Source of the DNA: Pseudomonas matsuisoli
Lineage (GTDB): Bacteria; Pseudomonadota; Gammaproteobacteria; Pseudomonadales; Pseudomonadaceae
DNA length: 64,000 bases
Direction of reading: 5' to 3'
NCBI RefSeq assembly: GCF_014647635.1
Contig: NZ_BMPO01000007.1
Location: 124,001 to 188,000, forward strand
The translations under genes were made by a program, and so were the position numbers. This document shows positions 17,201 through 32,200 of this stretch, one piece after another. The notes below the pieces were generated by a model. It had not been told where the DNA came from. It worked only from the letters and a program-made list of their open reading frames with translations, and did no database searches. How positions within the stretch are numbered: the first letter of the stretch is position 1; the number at the start of each line of letters is the position of its first letter.

Positions 17201-20200
17201 ACTACACCGTCAGCGACGGCCAGGGCGGCACCGTTGCCCAGAGCGCAACCTTCATCGTCACCGGCACCAACGATGCGCCGGTGATCGATACCGTTGCCCC
17301 GCGGGATGTTCTCGAGGGTGACGCCACAATCCGCGACCAGCTCACCGCGAGCGATGTCGACCAGCCGGCCGGTACGCCGCTGGCCTTCTCCACTACTGCC
17401 AGCGATGCTGGTTTCAGCCTGCAACCGAACGGCACCTGGAGCTTCGATCCGAGCAACCGCGCCTACGACTCGCTGGCCGCAGGCACCAAGCTGGTCCTGA
17501 ACATCCCGCTGACGGTCACCGATGCGCTGGGTGCGACCAGCACCACCACGCTGCAGATCACCGTCACCGGAACAAATGACGTGCCGGTCGCGCGCGCTGA
17601 CGTGAACACCACGGGCGAGAACGACGCCCTTAGCGTCGACGCGGCCAACGGCGTGCTGAGCAACGACACCGACGTCGATGACAACACCACGCTGACCGTC
17701 AGTGCGGTCAACGGCAACGCGGGCAGTGTCGGCCAAGCCATTACCGGCTCCACCGGCGGTACCTTCGTGCTCAATGCCGACGGCAGCTACCGTTTCAACC
17801 CCGGTACCGCCTTCGACAGCCTGGCCGTCGGCCAGCAGGCCACCACGCAGATCACCTACAGCGTCAGCGATGGCCAGGGCGGCACCGCCAGCTCGACCTT
17901 GACGATCACCATCAACGGCACCAACGACGCACCGACGGTCGCGTCCGCCCTTTCCGCGCCAGCGACGGAAGATGGCCAGCCCGTCAGCCTCGACCTGCTG
18001 ACCGGTGCCCGCGACGTCGACACGGGTGACACGCTCAGCGTTATCAACCTGCCCGCGACGCTGCCGGCAGGTGTCACCTACGACCCGGTCACGCACCGCC
18101 TGACGATCGATCCGAGCAACGCGGCGTACCAGAACCTCGCTGCCGGCGAGCAGCGCCCTGTCGTGGTGAACTACACCATCAGCGACAACCATGGCGGTAC
18201 CGTCACCCAGAGCGCCACCTTCCTCGTTACCGGCACTGACGATGCTCCGATCATCAGCGTCGGCACAGGCACCGTCGTCGAGCAGACGCAACCGAGCATC
18301 AGCGGCGTTCTGACCGCCACCGATGCCGACAACCCGACCCTGGCCTTCAACCCCGGCACTGTCGCCGGTGCCTATGGCAGCCTGAGCGTCGACACGAACG
18401 GCAACTGGACCTACGCCCTGAACGGCAATGCCGACAGCCTGCGCGCTGGGCAAACCGCCAGCGACACACTGACCGTCACCCTCAACGATGGCTCGACCAC
18501 GACCGTCACCATTGGCATCACCGGCACCAACAACGCCGCGACCATCACCGGCCAGTCGTTGGGGCAGGTCGAGCAGAACAACGCTACGCCAACCCTCACC
18601 GCCAACGGCCAGCTGAACGTCAGCGACGTCGACACCGGCGAGAACGTGGTACGCCCGGATTCCGTCACCTTCCAGGGCAATGGCGCACCGCTCGGCCAAT
18701 TGACCATCAGCCCGAACGGCAGCTGGACCTATAGCGTCCCGAACGAATCCGTACGTTTCCTCGACGCGAACGAAACCCGCGTCGAACGCTTCACCGTGAC
18801 CTCAGCGGACGGTACCGCCACGCAAACCATCAGCGTCACGATCGTCGGCACGGCCGATGCTCCGCTGATCGGCGGCGACACCGCAGGCTCGACGCTGGAA
18901 GACCGTGTCACCACGACTTCGGGCCAACTCACCATCGAGGATGCCGACGCAGGCCAATCGAGCTTCGTCGCCCAGCAGAACGCTCCGGGCACCTATGGCT
19001 CGCTGACTCTCGGCACGAACGGTTCCTGGACCTACACGCTGAACAACGCTGCCGCCAACGTGCAGGCGTTGAAAGCGACGGACCGTGTGGTCGACAGCTT
19101 CACCGTCACCACGGCGGATGGCACGACACGCACCATCGACGTCACCGTACTCGGCACAAACGACGCGCCGGTCGCCGTCAACGACAACGCGGCCGTGATT
19201 CAGGGCGGCACCACCGCGCCGGCCAGTGTGCTGGGCAACGACACGGACATCGACCGTGACACCCTGACCGTCACCGACGTGCGCACCGGCGCCGAGAGCG
19301 CGACCGGCACCGCTGGCAGCCTGGGCACCGCGCTGAACGGCGCCTACGGTCAACTGACGCTCAACGCCGACGGCAGCTACACCTACGTCGCCAACAACGC
19401 CGCTCGCCTGCCGGCGAATGTCACCGGCCAGGATCGTTTCACCTACACCATCAGCGATGGTCAGGGCGGCACCGACACCGCCGAACTGGTCATCACCGTG
19501 ACCGGCAGCAACGACGTCGCCACCATCAGCGGTAACGCGTTCGGTCAGGTCACCGAAGACGCCACGCCCACGACCCTGACCACCAGCGGCGAGCTGACGG
19601 TCAGCGATGTCGACACCGGCGAGAACGTATTCAACACTGGCAACGTCAGCTACCAGGGCGCCACAGGCACCACCAACGGTGTCGGCACCGCGCTCGGCAC
19701 CCTGACCATCACGGCTGCCGGTACCTGGACCTACAACGTATCCAATGCCGCCGTGCAGTACCTCGGCGCGGGCGAAACCCGCACCGAAGTCTTCCGCGTC
19801 ACCTCGGTCGATGGCACCGCCACGCAGGACATCACCGTCGTCATTCGCGGCACCAACGATGCCGCCGTGATCACCGGTGACGACCGCGGCGCAGTGGCCG
19901 AAGACGGCACCCTCGTTGCCGAAGGCACGCTGATCGCGACCGATGCGGATGCAGGCCAGAACAGCTTCCAGGCGAACACCGTCACCACGACCTACGGCAG
20001 TTTTACCGTCGGCACCAACGGCGCGTGGACCTACACCCTGAACAACGCCTCCCCGGCGGTTCAGGCATTGGTCGCCACGGACCGCCTCACCGAAACCTTC
20101 AATGTGCAGAGTGCCGATGGCACCGTGCACCAGGTGGTCGTCACCATCGATGGCCGTGACGATACGCCGGTCATCGCTGGCGTCGATACCGCTACGATCA

Positions 20201-23200
20201 CCGAAGATGCGGCCGTGCTCACAGTGGGCGACCGCCTCACCGTCAGCGACCCCGATGCTGGCCAGAGCAGCTTCCAGGCACAAACGAACACACAAGGCAC
20301 CTACGGACGCTTCAGCATTGCCGCCGACGGCACCTGGACCTTCACGCTGGACAACGCCTCGACGCAAGTCCAGGCGCTGGCACAGGGTCAATCCGTCTCC
20401 GATACGTTCAACGTCCGCACTGCCGACGGCACGCTTCATCAGGTCGTGGTCACGGTCAACGGCAGCAACGACCTGCCTTCCGTGAGCTCCGCCAGCTCCG
20501 CCACCGACCAGAACACCGCGATCACCGGCCAGGTGCCGGTCGCGACCGATACCGACACGCTCGACACCATCACGGGTTACGGGCTCGTCACCGGCCTAGG
20601 CCCGAACAACGGCACCTTGGTGTTCAACACCAACGGTAGCTACACCTTCACGCCAGGGCGCGACTTCGATGCGCTGGCAGCGGGTGACTCGCGCCAGGTC
20701 ACCTTCACCTACACCGCCACCGATAACCACGGCGGCGTCAGCGCGCCGGCGACCGTCACCATCACCGTGACGGGTACCGACGACCTGCCGGTGATCAGCA
20801 CCGGCAGTGGCTCCGTTGTCGAGCAGACCGAGCCGAGCGCCAGCGGCGTACTCACAGCGACCGACGTCGACAACCCGAATCTGGCCTTCACGCCAGCCAC
20901 CGTCGGCGGCAACTACGGCAGCCTGATCGTCGACGCCCGTGGCAACTGGACCTACACCCTCGACAGCCGCGCCGACTCGCTCATCGCGGGCCAGAGCGTC
21001 AGCGACACGATCACCGTGCGCCTGAACGATGGTTCGACGACCACCGTCACCCTCGACATCACCGGCACCAACAACGCGGCCAGCATCACCGGCCAGGCTA
21101 CCGGTGACGTCCTCGAAGACAGCGCAGCACCTACCCTAAGCACCAGCGGCACACTCGTCGTCCGTGACGTCGATACCGGCGAAGCCGTGTTCCGTACCGG
21201 CTCGGTCGTTTACCAGGGCAGCGACAGCGCACTGGGCCAATTGACCATCACCGCCAATGGCCAGTGGACCTACAACGTCGCCAATAGCGCCGTGCAGTAC
21301 CTTGGCGCGGGCGAAACCCGTACCGAAGTGTTCCGCGTGACCTCGGCGGACGGCACCGCCACCCAGGACATTACCGTCACAATCACCGGCACCAACGATG
21401 CTGCCGTGATCGGCGGCGACATCACCGGCACAGCCCAGGAAGACCTCAAGACCGTCACCAGCGGCCAGCTGACCATCAGCGATGCCGATGCCGGTCAGGA
21501 AAACTTCCAGGCACAAACCGATACCCAGGGCACCTACGGCAGCTTCAGTGTCGGCACCGATGGCCGCTGGACGTACACGCTGGACAACACCTCGACGCGC
21601 GTTCAGGCGCTGGCACAGGGTCAATCCGTCTCCGATACGTTCAACGTACGCGCCGCTGACGGCACCCTGCAGCAGATCACCGTGACCATCGATGGCACCA
21701 ATGATCTGCCGAGGGTAAGCAACGACAGCCGCACCACCGAAGAGAACACGCCGATCATCGATGGTCGCGTTCCAGCCGCCGCCGATGTGGACGCAGGCGA
21801 CACCATCGTCAGCTATCAAGTGGTGAACGGGCTTGGCGTCAACAACGGCAGCCTCACGTTCAACAGCGATGGAAGCTACCGCTTCAACCCCGGTACCGAC
21901 TTCGACGCCCTGGCGGCAGGCGCCTCGCGCCAGGTCACCTTCACTTACACCGCTACCGATTCGAACGGCGGAGTCAGCGCGCCTGCGACGATCACCATCA
22001 CCGTCACCGGCACCGACGACCTGCCCGTCATCAGCACCGGCAGCGGCACGGTCGTCGAGCAGACACAGCCCTCTATCAGCGGCCAGCTGACGGCGACCGA
22101 CGTCGACAACCCGGCGCTGGCATTCAACGCCGGCACCCTGAATGGCACCTATGGCGGGCTCGTCGTCAATGCCGACGGCACCTGGACCTACACGCTCAAC
22201 AGCAACGCCGATCGTCTCACCGCCGGCCAGCAGGTCACCGACAGCGTGACCGTAACGTTGAACGACGGCTCGACCACCACCGCCTCCATCGGCATCACCG
22301 GCACCAACAACCGTGCGGTCATCGGCGGCGCGGATCAGGGTGAAGTCACCGAGGACGGCACCCAACGCACCAGCGGCACCTTGACCATCAGCGATGCGGA
22401 TGCGGGCGAAGCGACCTTCGTCGCGCAACCTGCAACCGACGGCACCTACGGCCGCTTCACGGTCGATGCGAACGGCGCATGGTCCTATCAGCTGAACAAC
22501 GCCGCAGCCAATGTGCAGGCACTGGTCAGCGGACAGCGCGTAACCGACAGCTTCACCGTCACCAGCGCCGACGGCACCACACATCAAGTCACCGTCACCA
22601 TCAACGGTGCGGATGATGCTGCCCGTATCGGCGGCAGCGACAGCGGCAGCGTGACCGAAGACGGCACGCTCACCACCGGCGGCACCCTGAGCATCGTCGA
22701 TCCTGACGCAGATCAGGCCGTGTTCGTCGCCCAGCCATCCACGGCGGGTACCTACGGCACCTTCAGCGTCGGCACGGATGGCGTTTGGAGCTATGCGCTG
22801 AACAACAGCGCGGCCAACGTACAGGCGCTGATCAGCGGCCAACGTGTCACCGAAACCTTCACGGTCACCAGTGCCGACGGCACGACACATCAGGTGATAG
22901 TGAACGTCAACGGCGCCGACGATATCGCGGTAATCAGCGGCACCCGTACCGGTGAAGTCACCGAGGACGCGGCCGTTTCGACAGTCAGTGAACAACTCAC
23001 AGTCAGCGACCCGGACGCCGGTCAGGCCGTGTTCCAGGCCCAGACCCAGAGCACCGACTACGGCACCTTCACTCTCACCGAAGGCGGCCGCTGGACCTAC
23101 GCGCTGAACAACGCTTCGCCGAGCGTCCAGGCGCTGGCACAGGGTCAATCCGTCCAGGAATCCTTCACCGTCCGCAGCGCGGACGGCACCGCGCAGACCG

Positions 23201-26200
23201 TGACCGTCACGGTCAAGGGCAGCAACGACGTGCCCGTGGTCAGCGGCACAAGCGTAACCACCGAGGAAAACACCCCGGTCAGCGGCAATGTGCCGACTCC
23301 GACCGACGTCGATGCGGGCGACACCATCGCCGCCTACACGCTCGTCCGTGATCTGGGCACCGGCAACGGCACGCTGAGCTTCAACAGCAGCACGGGCGCG
23401 TTCACCTTCACACCGGGCCGCGACTTCGACAGCCTGCCGGCCGGTGAATCTCGCGATGTGACCTTCACCTACACCGCCACCGATTCGAACGGCGGCGTCA
23501 GCCTGCCGGCAACCGTCACCATCCGCGTGACCGGCACCGATGACCTACCGGTGATCAGCGTCGGCAGTGGCGATGTGATCGAGTCCACCAGCCCGAGCGC
23601 CTCCGGCCAGCTCAGCGCGACCGACGTGGACAACCCGAACCTCGCATTCGTCCCCGGCACCCTGAACGGCAGTTACGGCAGCCTGGTGCTCGATGCCACC
23701 GGCAAGTGGACCTACACCCTCGATGAGCGCGCCGACCCATTGACCGCTGGCCAGACGGCCAACGACACGATCACCGTCACGCTCAACGATGGCTCGACCA
23801 CGACCGTTACCCTCGGCATCACGGGTACCAACAGCAATGCCGTGATCACCGGCGACGATCAGGGGCGCGTCGCGGAAGACGGCACCACCGTCGCCAGCGG
23901 CAATCTCGCGGTGGATGACAGCGATGCCGGCCAGGCGGAATTCCAGCCGCAGTCGGGCGTGACCAACGCCTATGGCACCTTCACCATCAACGCTGCCGGC
24001 AACTGGACCTACACGCTGAACAATGCCTCGCCAGCCGTGCAGGCGCTCGTCACCGGCCAGCAGGTTGTCCAGACCTTCACCGTCGCCAGCGTCGACGGCA
24101 CGCCGCATCAGGTGCGCATCGTCATCGATGGCCAGGACGACCGTGCCGTCATCGGCGGCGTCGACAGCGGTGCCGTGACCGAAGACGGCACCACCCGCGT
24201 CGGTGCGCAACTGACCGTTACCGACCCGGATGCGAACCAGGCGGCATTTGCCGCCCAGACGTCCACGACGCCACAGGGCACCTTCACCCTCGCTACCAAC
24301 GGCACCTGGTCCTACACGCTGAACAACAGCGCTGCCAGCGTGCAAGCGCTGGGACAGGGTCAATCCGTCCAGGAATCCTTCACCGTTCGTACCGTGGACG
24401 GCACGACACATATCGTCACCGTGACCCTCAACGGCACCAACGATGTGCCGGTGGTGAGTGCGCAGACGGCAGAGACCGGCGAGAACACCGTGCTCCAGGG
24501 CGTGGTACCGACCGCGACCGACATCGACACCGGCGACCGCATTACCGGCTATCAGCTGGCTACCGGTGTAGGCGCTGGCAACGGCACCCTCACCTTCAAC
24601 GCGGACGGCAGCTACCGCTTCGATCCGGGTACCGATTTCGATGCGCTGGCCGCTGGCGCGACCCGTACCGTCACCTTCACCTACACCGCCACGGACGCCA
24701 ACAACGGGGTCAGCCAGCCCGCCACCGTCACCATCACCGTGATCGGCACCGACGACGCGCCGGTGATCAGCAGCGGCGCCGGCTCGGTCATCGAGCAGGC
24801 ACAGCCGAGCGCCAGCGGCACGCTGACCGCTACCGATGTCGACAACCCGAACCTCGCGTTCGTCGCCGGCACCGTGCAAGGCAACTACGGCAACCTGGTT
24901 CTGGGCACCAATGGTCAATGGACCTACACCCTGGACGGCCGCGCCAACGCGCTCACCGCCAACCAGAACGTCACGGACACGGTCACCGTTCGCCTGAACG
25001 ACGGCTCGACCACCACCGTCACTGTGGCCATCACCGGCAGCAACAACGTCGCCTCAATCAGCGGCGACACCACCGGCCTGACCAAGGAAGACACCACTGT
25101 CACCGCCAGCGGCAAGCTGGACGTGACTGACGCCGACGCAGGCGAAAGCCGCTTCCAGGTACAGCCGGGAACGGCTGGCACCTACGGCACCTTCAGCGTC
25201 AACGAATCCGGCGCCTGGACCTATACCCTGAACAACGCGGCAGCCAACGTGCAGGCGCTGGCGCAGGGTCAATCCGTCAGCGAAACCTTCACGGTACGCA
25301 GCGCCGACGGCACCGCGCAGCAGGTCACGATCACCGTGCAGGGCACTAATGACGTGCCGCGCGTCACCGACGTGAGCGACGCTACGACCGGCGAAAATAC
25401 CGTGCTCGAAGGCGTGGTTCCGAGCGCGACCGACATCGACACCGGCGACCTCATCAGCAGCTACCAACTGGCTACAGGTGTAGGCGCTGGCAACGGCACC
25501 CTTACCTTCAACGCCAACGGTACCTACAGCTTCAACCCAGGTACCGACTTCGATGCCCTGCCAGCAGGCGGAAGCCGTACCGTCACCTTCACCTACACCG
25601 CCACCGATTCGAACGGCGGGGTCAGCCAACCTGCGACGATCACCATCACCGTCACCGGTACCGATGACCTTCCCGTCATCAGCACCGGTAGCGGCACTGT
25701 CGTTGAGCAGACGCAGCCTTCTATCAGTGGCCAGCTAACGGCGACCGACGTCGACAATCCGGCCCTGGCCTTCGTCGACGGCACCCTTTCTGGTAGCTAC
25801 GGCAGCCTTGTGGTCAACGCCGCCGGCCAGTGGACCTACACGCTGGATAGCCGCGCCGATGCGCTCACCGCCGGCCAGGCAGCCAGCGATGTCATCACCG
25901 TCACCCTGAATGATGGCTCCACCACCACTGTCACTGTCGGCATCACCGGCACCAACAATGCCGCGGTGATCACCGGCGATTTTGTCGGCAACGTGCAGGA
26001 AGACGTGCGCACCGCCGCCAGCGGCAACCTGACTGCCACCGATCCGGACGCGGGCCAGAACAGCTTCCAGCCGCAGGTCAACACGGCGGGCACCTACGGC
26101 CAGTTCAGCGTGAACAGCACGGGCGCCTGGACCTACACCCTGAACAACAGCGCCGCCAATGTGCAGGCGCTGGCACAGGGTCAGTCCGTCCAGGAAACCT

Positions 26201-29200
26201 TTACCGTGCGCAGTGCCGACGGCACCACGCAGCAGATCACCGTCAACGTACTCGGCACCAACGATGTGCCGGCGGTGACTGCATCCTCGGAATCCACAAG
26301 CCAGAACACCAGCTTCAACGCCAACGTTCCGACCGCTTCCGATCTGGACACCGGCGATACCATCGCCAGCTACCAGGTCGTCAACGGGCTGGGCAGCGGC
26401 AACGGCGCGCTGACGTTCAACAGCAACGGCAGCTACAGCTTCAACCCGGGCAATGACTTCAACGCTCTCGGCGTTGGCCAGACTCGCCAGGTGACCTTCA
26501 CCTACACCGCCACCGACAATAACGGCGGCGTCAGTGCGCCTGCGACCGTGACCATCACCGTCACGGGCACCAATGACACGCCCGTGGTCCGCGATGCGAC
26601 GGTGACGACCGAAGAGAACACCGTTCTCAGCACGCAGGTCCCGGCGGCGACGGATGTGGACAGCGGCGACACCATCGTCGGCTACCAGCTGGTGAGCGGT
26701 GTCGGTGCCAACAACGGCACGCTGACCTTCAACCCGAACGGCACCTACAGCTTCAACCCCGGCACTGACTTCGATGCGCTGCCTGCGGGTCAGAGCCGCA
26801 CCGTTACCTTCACCTACAGCGCGACCGATTCGAACGGCGGGGTCAGCCAGCCTGCGACCATCACCATTACCGTCACCGGTACCGACGATCTGCCGGTCAT
26901 CAGCACCGGAAGCGGTAACGTCGTCGAGCAGACGCAGCCTTCGATCAGCGGCCAATTGACCGCGACGGATGTCGACAACCCGGCGCTGGCGTTCAATGCC
27001 GGCACCGTGTCGGGCAATTACGGCAACCTGACCGTCGATGCCCGTGGTAACTGGACCTACACCCTGGACGGCCGCGCCACTGCACTGGCCGGCGGCCAGA
27101 GCGTGAACGACCGCATCACCGTCACCCTCAACGATGGTTCCACCACCACCGTTACCGTTGGCATCACTGGCACCAACAACGCCGCCGTGATCGATGGCGT
27201 CGCCACCGGAGCCGTCACCGAAGATCTCGACGTGACCGCACAGGGCACGCTGGTAAGCACCGGCAGCCTGACCATCAGCGACGCGGATACCGGCGAAGCC
27301 CGCTTCACCGCAGGAACCGCCACTCCGAACCAGACCGGCACTCTCGGCGTGTTGACCATCACCGAGAACGGCACCTGGACGTACAGCGTCGCCAACGGCG
27401 ACGTGCAGTACCTCGGCGCCGGCCAGACGAAGACGGAAACCTTCACCGTCACGGGCGTCGACGGCACCAGCAAAACGATCGAAGTCACCATCACCGGCAC
27501 CAACGATGCCGCGGTGATCACTGGCAATGCCGGCGGCACGGTCACCGAAGACACTGACGTCAACACCGCGAACAACCTTGTCAGCACCGGCAACCTGTCC
27601 GTCACCGACGCCGACACCGGCGAAGCCCGCTTCGTCCCGACCAGCGCTGCGCCCGTCGGCACTGGCGTGCTCGGCTCGTTGACCATCACCCCGACCGGCA
27701 CCTGGACCTACAGCGTGTCCAATGATGCGGTGCAGTACCTTGGCGCAGGCGAAACCAAGGTCGAACGCTTCACCGTGGCCACGGCGGATGGCACTACGCA
27801 GACCATCGAAGTCACCATCGTGGGCACAAACGACGCGGCCACCATCAGCGGCAACGCGCTCGGCGACCTCACCGAGGATCGCAACGTCGATGCGGCCAAC
27901 AACCTGGTCAGCACCGGCAGCCTGAGTGTCAGCGATGCGGATCAGGGACAGAACCAGTTCAACACCAGCAGCGTGGCCTTCACCGGTGCCAGCGGCGCCA
28001 CCAACAACGTGACCGCCGCCCTCGGCAGCCTGTCGATCAATGCGGCCGGCAGCTGGACGTACAGCGTTTCCAACGACGCCGTGCAGTACCTCAACGCGGG
28101 CGAAACCCGCGTGGAAACCTACACCGTGGCGTCGGCGGATGGCTCCGCTACGCAGACCATCACCGTCCGCATCAATGGCACCAACGATGCGGCCGTCATC
28201 AGTGGCCAGACCACCGGTGGCGTAACCGAAGACAGCGGCGTGACCGCCGGCAAGCTGGTGAGCACCGGCATGCTGACCTCCACCGACGCCGACGTCGGCC
28301 AAGCCAACCAGTTCACCCCTGGCACCGCCAGCGCACCCACCGGCACGCTGGGTAGCCTCGTCATCGGTAGCGATGGCGCCTGGACCTACAGCGTCGCCAA
28401 CGACGCCGTGCAATACCTCGGCGCGGGCGTGACGAAGGTCGAGACCTTTACCGTCACCGCAATCGACGGTACGCCGCAGACCATCAGCGTCACCATCACC
28501 GGCGTCAACGATGCCGCAGTGATCACCGGCGTCGATACCGGCCGCGTGACCGAAGACACGGATGTCACCACGGGTGGCAACCTGATCAGCAGCGGCTCGC
28601 TGTCGATCAGCGACGCCGATACCGGCGAAGCGAGTTTCCGTCCGGGCACGGCCACGGCTTCGGCAGGCACCCTCGGCAATCTGAGCATCAATAGCGAAGG
28701 CGCCTGGACTTACAGCGTCGCCAACAGCGCGGTGCAGTACCTCGGCGCGGGCGTGACGAAGGATGAAACCTTCACCGTCACGGGCCTCGACGGCACCACC
28801 AAGACCCTGACCGTGACGATCGTCGGCACCAACGATGCCGCCGTGATCACCGGTGCCGCGACTGGCACCGTCACCGAAGACCGCGACGTCAACGCCGACG
28901 GCAAACTCGTCAGCGGCGGCACGCTGTCCATCACCGACGTAGATACCGGCGAAGCAAGTTTCCGTCCAGGCGCAGCCATTGCAGCGCCCGGTACCCTCGG
29001 CAGCCTGAGCATCGACAGCAACGGCGCGTGGAGCTACAGCGTCGCCAATAACGCCGTGCAGTACCTCGGCGCGGGCGAAACCAAGGTCGAAACCTTCACC
29101 GTCACCAGTGTCGATGGCACCACCAAGACCATCGAAGTCACCATCACCGGCACCAACGACGCGGCCGTGATCACCGGCAACGCGGTCGGCGGCGTGACCG

Positions 29201-32200
29201 AAGACCGTGACGTCTCCACAGATGGCAACCTGATCAGCAGCGGCAACCTGTCCATCACCGATGCGGACAGCGGCCAAGCGGCCTTCACCATCGGCAACGC
29301 CACACCAGTGGGCAACACGCTGGGCACGCTTTCCATCACGGCAGGCGGCGCCTGGACCTACAGCGTCTCGAACGCTGCCGTGCAATACCTCGCGGCTGGC
29401 GAGAACAAGGTCGAGCAGTTCACCGTCACGGCCGTCGATGGCACCAGCAAGGTCATCGAGATCACCATTACCGGGACGAACGACGAGGCCCGTATCAGCG
29501 GCAATCCGGTCGGCGATCTGACTGAAGACACCAACGTCGATACGGCGCAGAACCTGGTCGCCACCGGCAGCCTGACGGTGTCCGATGTCGACACCGGCGA
29601 GAACGTGTTCAACACCGGCAGCGTGGTCTTCAACAACGCGACCGGCGCGACGAACAACAATGCCGGCGCCCTGGGCAGCCTGTCGATCACCGCCAACGGC
29701 ACCTGGACCTACACCGTCGCCAACGGCGCGGTGCAGTACCTGAACGCGGGCGAGACCCGTGTGGAAACCTTCACCGTAACGTCGAAGGACGGCACGGCGA
29801 GCCAGGTCATCACCGTTACCCTGCACGGTACGGCGGATACCGCGGTCATCACCGGCAACGCCCGTGGCGACGTGACGGAAGATCAGGGCGCGGACACCGC
29901 CAACCGTCTGGCCACCACCGGCAGCCTGAACGTGTCCGATGCCGACGCCGGCCAGTCCGCGTTCAACACCGGCAGCGTCGCCTACACCGGTGCCACCGGC
30001 ACCACCAATGGCGTGACGACCGCCCTGGGCAACCTGTCGATCACCGCCAACGGCACCTGGACCTACACGGTCGACAACGCCCGTGTGCAGTACCTGAACG
30101 CGAACGAAACCCGCACCGAGACCTACACCGTGGCCTCGGCAGACGGCTCCGCCACGCAAACCATTACCGTGGTCATCCACGGCACGGCAGATGCCGCCAC
30201 CATCACCGGCAACGCGAGTGGCAGCGTCACCGAAGACACCGCCATCAACGCCGGCCGCCTGAATACCGAGGGCACGCTGAGCGTCAGCGACCTCGACGCC
30301 GGCCAAAGCGTGTTCAACACCGGCAGCGTGACCTTCACCGGTGCCACCGGCACCACCAATGGCGTCGCCACGGCGCTCGGCAGCCTGTCCATCGACGCCG
30401 CCGGCCATTGGAGCTACAGCGTTTCCAACAACGCCGTGCAGTACCTCGGCGCCGGCCAGACGCGCACCGAAACCTATACCGTCGCGTCGATCGATGGCTC
30501 GGCCACGCAGACCATCACCGTGGTCATCAACGGCACCAACGATGCAGCAGTAATCAGCGGCGACACCAGCGGCGTGGTCACCGAAGACCGCAACGTCAAC
30601 GCGGGCGGCTACCTCGTGAGCACCGGCGCACTGACCTCCACCGACGCGGACGTCGGCCAGGCCGGCGTATTCACCGCTGGCACCGCAACACCAGCCGCCG
30701 GCACCCTCGGCACACTGGTCATCAACAGCGCGGGCGCCTGGAGCTACAGCGTTGCCAACGCCGACGTGCAGTACCTCGGTGCGGGCGCGACCAAGGTCGA
30801 GACCTTCACCGTCACGGCCATTGACGGCACGCCACAGACGATCACCGTAACCATCACCGGCACCAACGATGTCCCGACCATTGGCGGCGACAACGTCGGC
30901 AGCGTGACGGAAGACACTCGCCTGCAGGAAAGCGGCACCTTGACCATCGCTGACGCGGATCGCGGCGAATCGGTGTTCGCGCCACAGGCAGCGGTGAAAG
31001 GCACCTACGGCACGTTCAACGTCGATGCCAACGGCCGCTGGACCTACGACCTCGACAACGGCGACGCCAAAGTCCAGGCCCTCAAGGCCGGTCAGCAGGT
31101 CACCGAAACCTTCACCGTGGTCAGCGCGGACGGCACTGCCAGCCAGGCGGTGACCGTAACCATCAACGGCACCAACGACGCCGCGAGCATCAGCGGCACG
31201 CGTACGGGCGATGTCGTCGAAGACGGTACCCGCACGGCCAGCGGCAAGCTGGACGTGACCGACGTCGATACCGGCGAAGCGGGCGTCGCCCCACGCACCG
31301 ACGTGCCCGGCACCTACGGTTCCTTTAGCGTCGCCGCGAATGGCAGCTGGACGTACACCCTCAACAACGTTGCGACCAACGTCCAGGCGTTGACCGCGGG
31401 CCAGCGCGTGACCGATACCTTCACCGTCACCAGCATCGATGGCACCGCGAGCCGCAGCGTCGTGGTCACCATCACCGGTACTAACGATCAGGCGAGCATC
31501 AGCGGTAACGCCACGGGCGCCGTCACCGAAGACACCGGCGTGTCCAGCGGCAAGCTGACCACCACCGGTACGTTGACCGTCAGCGATGTGGACACCGGCG
31601 AGAACGTCTTCCAGACCGGCACCGTGACCTATCGCGGCACCGACACACCGCTGGGTAGCCTCACCATCACCGCCGGCGGCAACTGGACCTACACCGTCGA
31701 CAACAGCAAGGTGCAGTACCTCGGCGCCGGCGAGAGCCGTACCGAAACCTTCACCGTGACCAGCGCAGACGGCACGGCCACCAAGGACATCGTGGTCACC
31801 GTCAACGGGACCAATGACATCCCCACCATCGGCGGCACTGCCTCCGGCGTGGCCACCGAAGACGTCAAGACCAGCGCCACCGGCACGCTCACTATCAGCG
31901 ACGCCGATGCTGGGCAGTCTGCCTTCATCGCGCAGAACGCCACGACCGGTACCTACGGCAACTTCAGCGTGAATGCTGGCGGCGTCTGGACCTTCACCCT
32001 GAACAACAGCGCCGCCAACGTGCAGGCGCTCAAGGGCGGGCAAGTCGTCACCGAGACCTTCAACGTGGTCAGTGCCGACGGCAGCGTCAGCACCCCGGTG
32101 ACCATCACCATCACCGGTACCAATGACGTGCCGGTGATCGGCGGTGTCGCTACCGGCGAAACCACCGAGGATGGCACCACCCAGGCTCGCGGTACGCTGA

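Noticed and set aside
13855-25629. Several other long minus-strand frames (for example 13855-16215, 17092-18699, 21136-23148) opposite the adhesin
   Set aside because: Same cause as the 25735-35385 frame. Their composition (Gly/Val/Asp/Ala/Arg with GAGDGDG motifs) mirrors the plus-strand VCBS codons.
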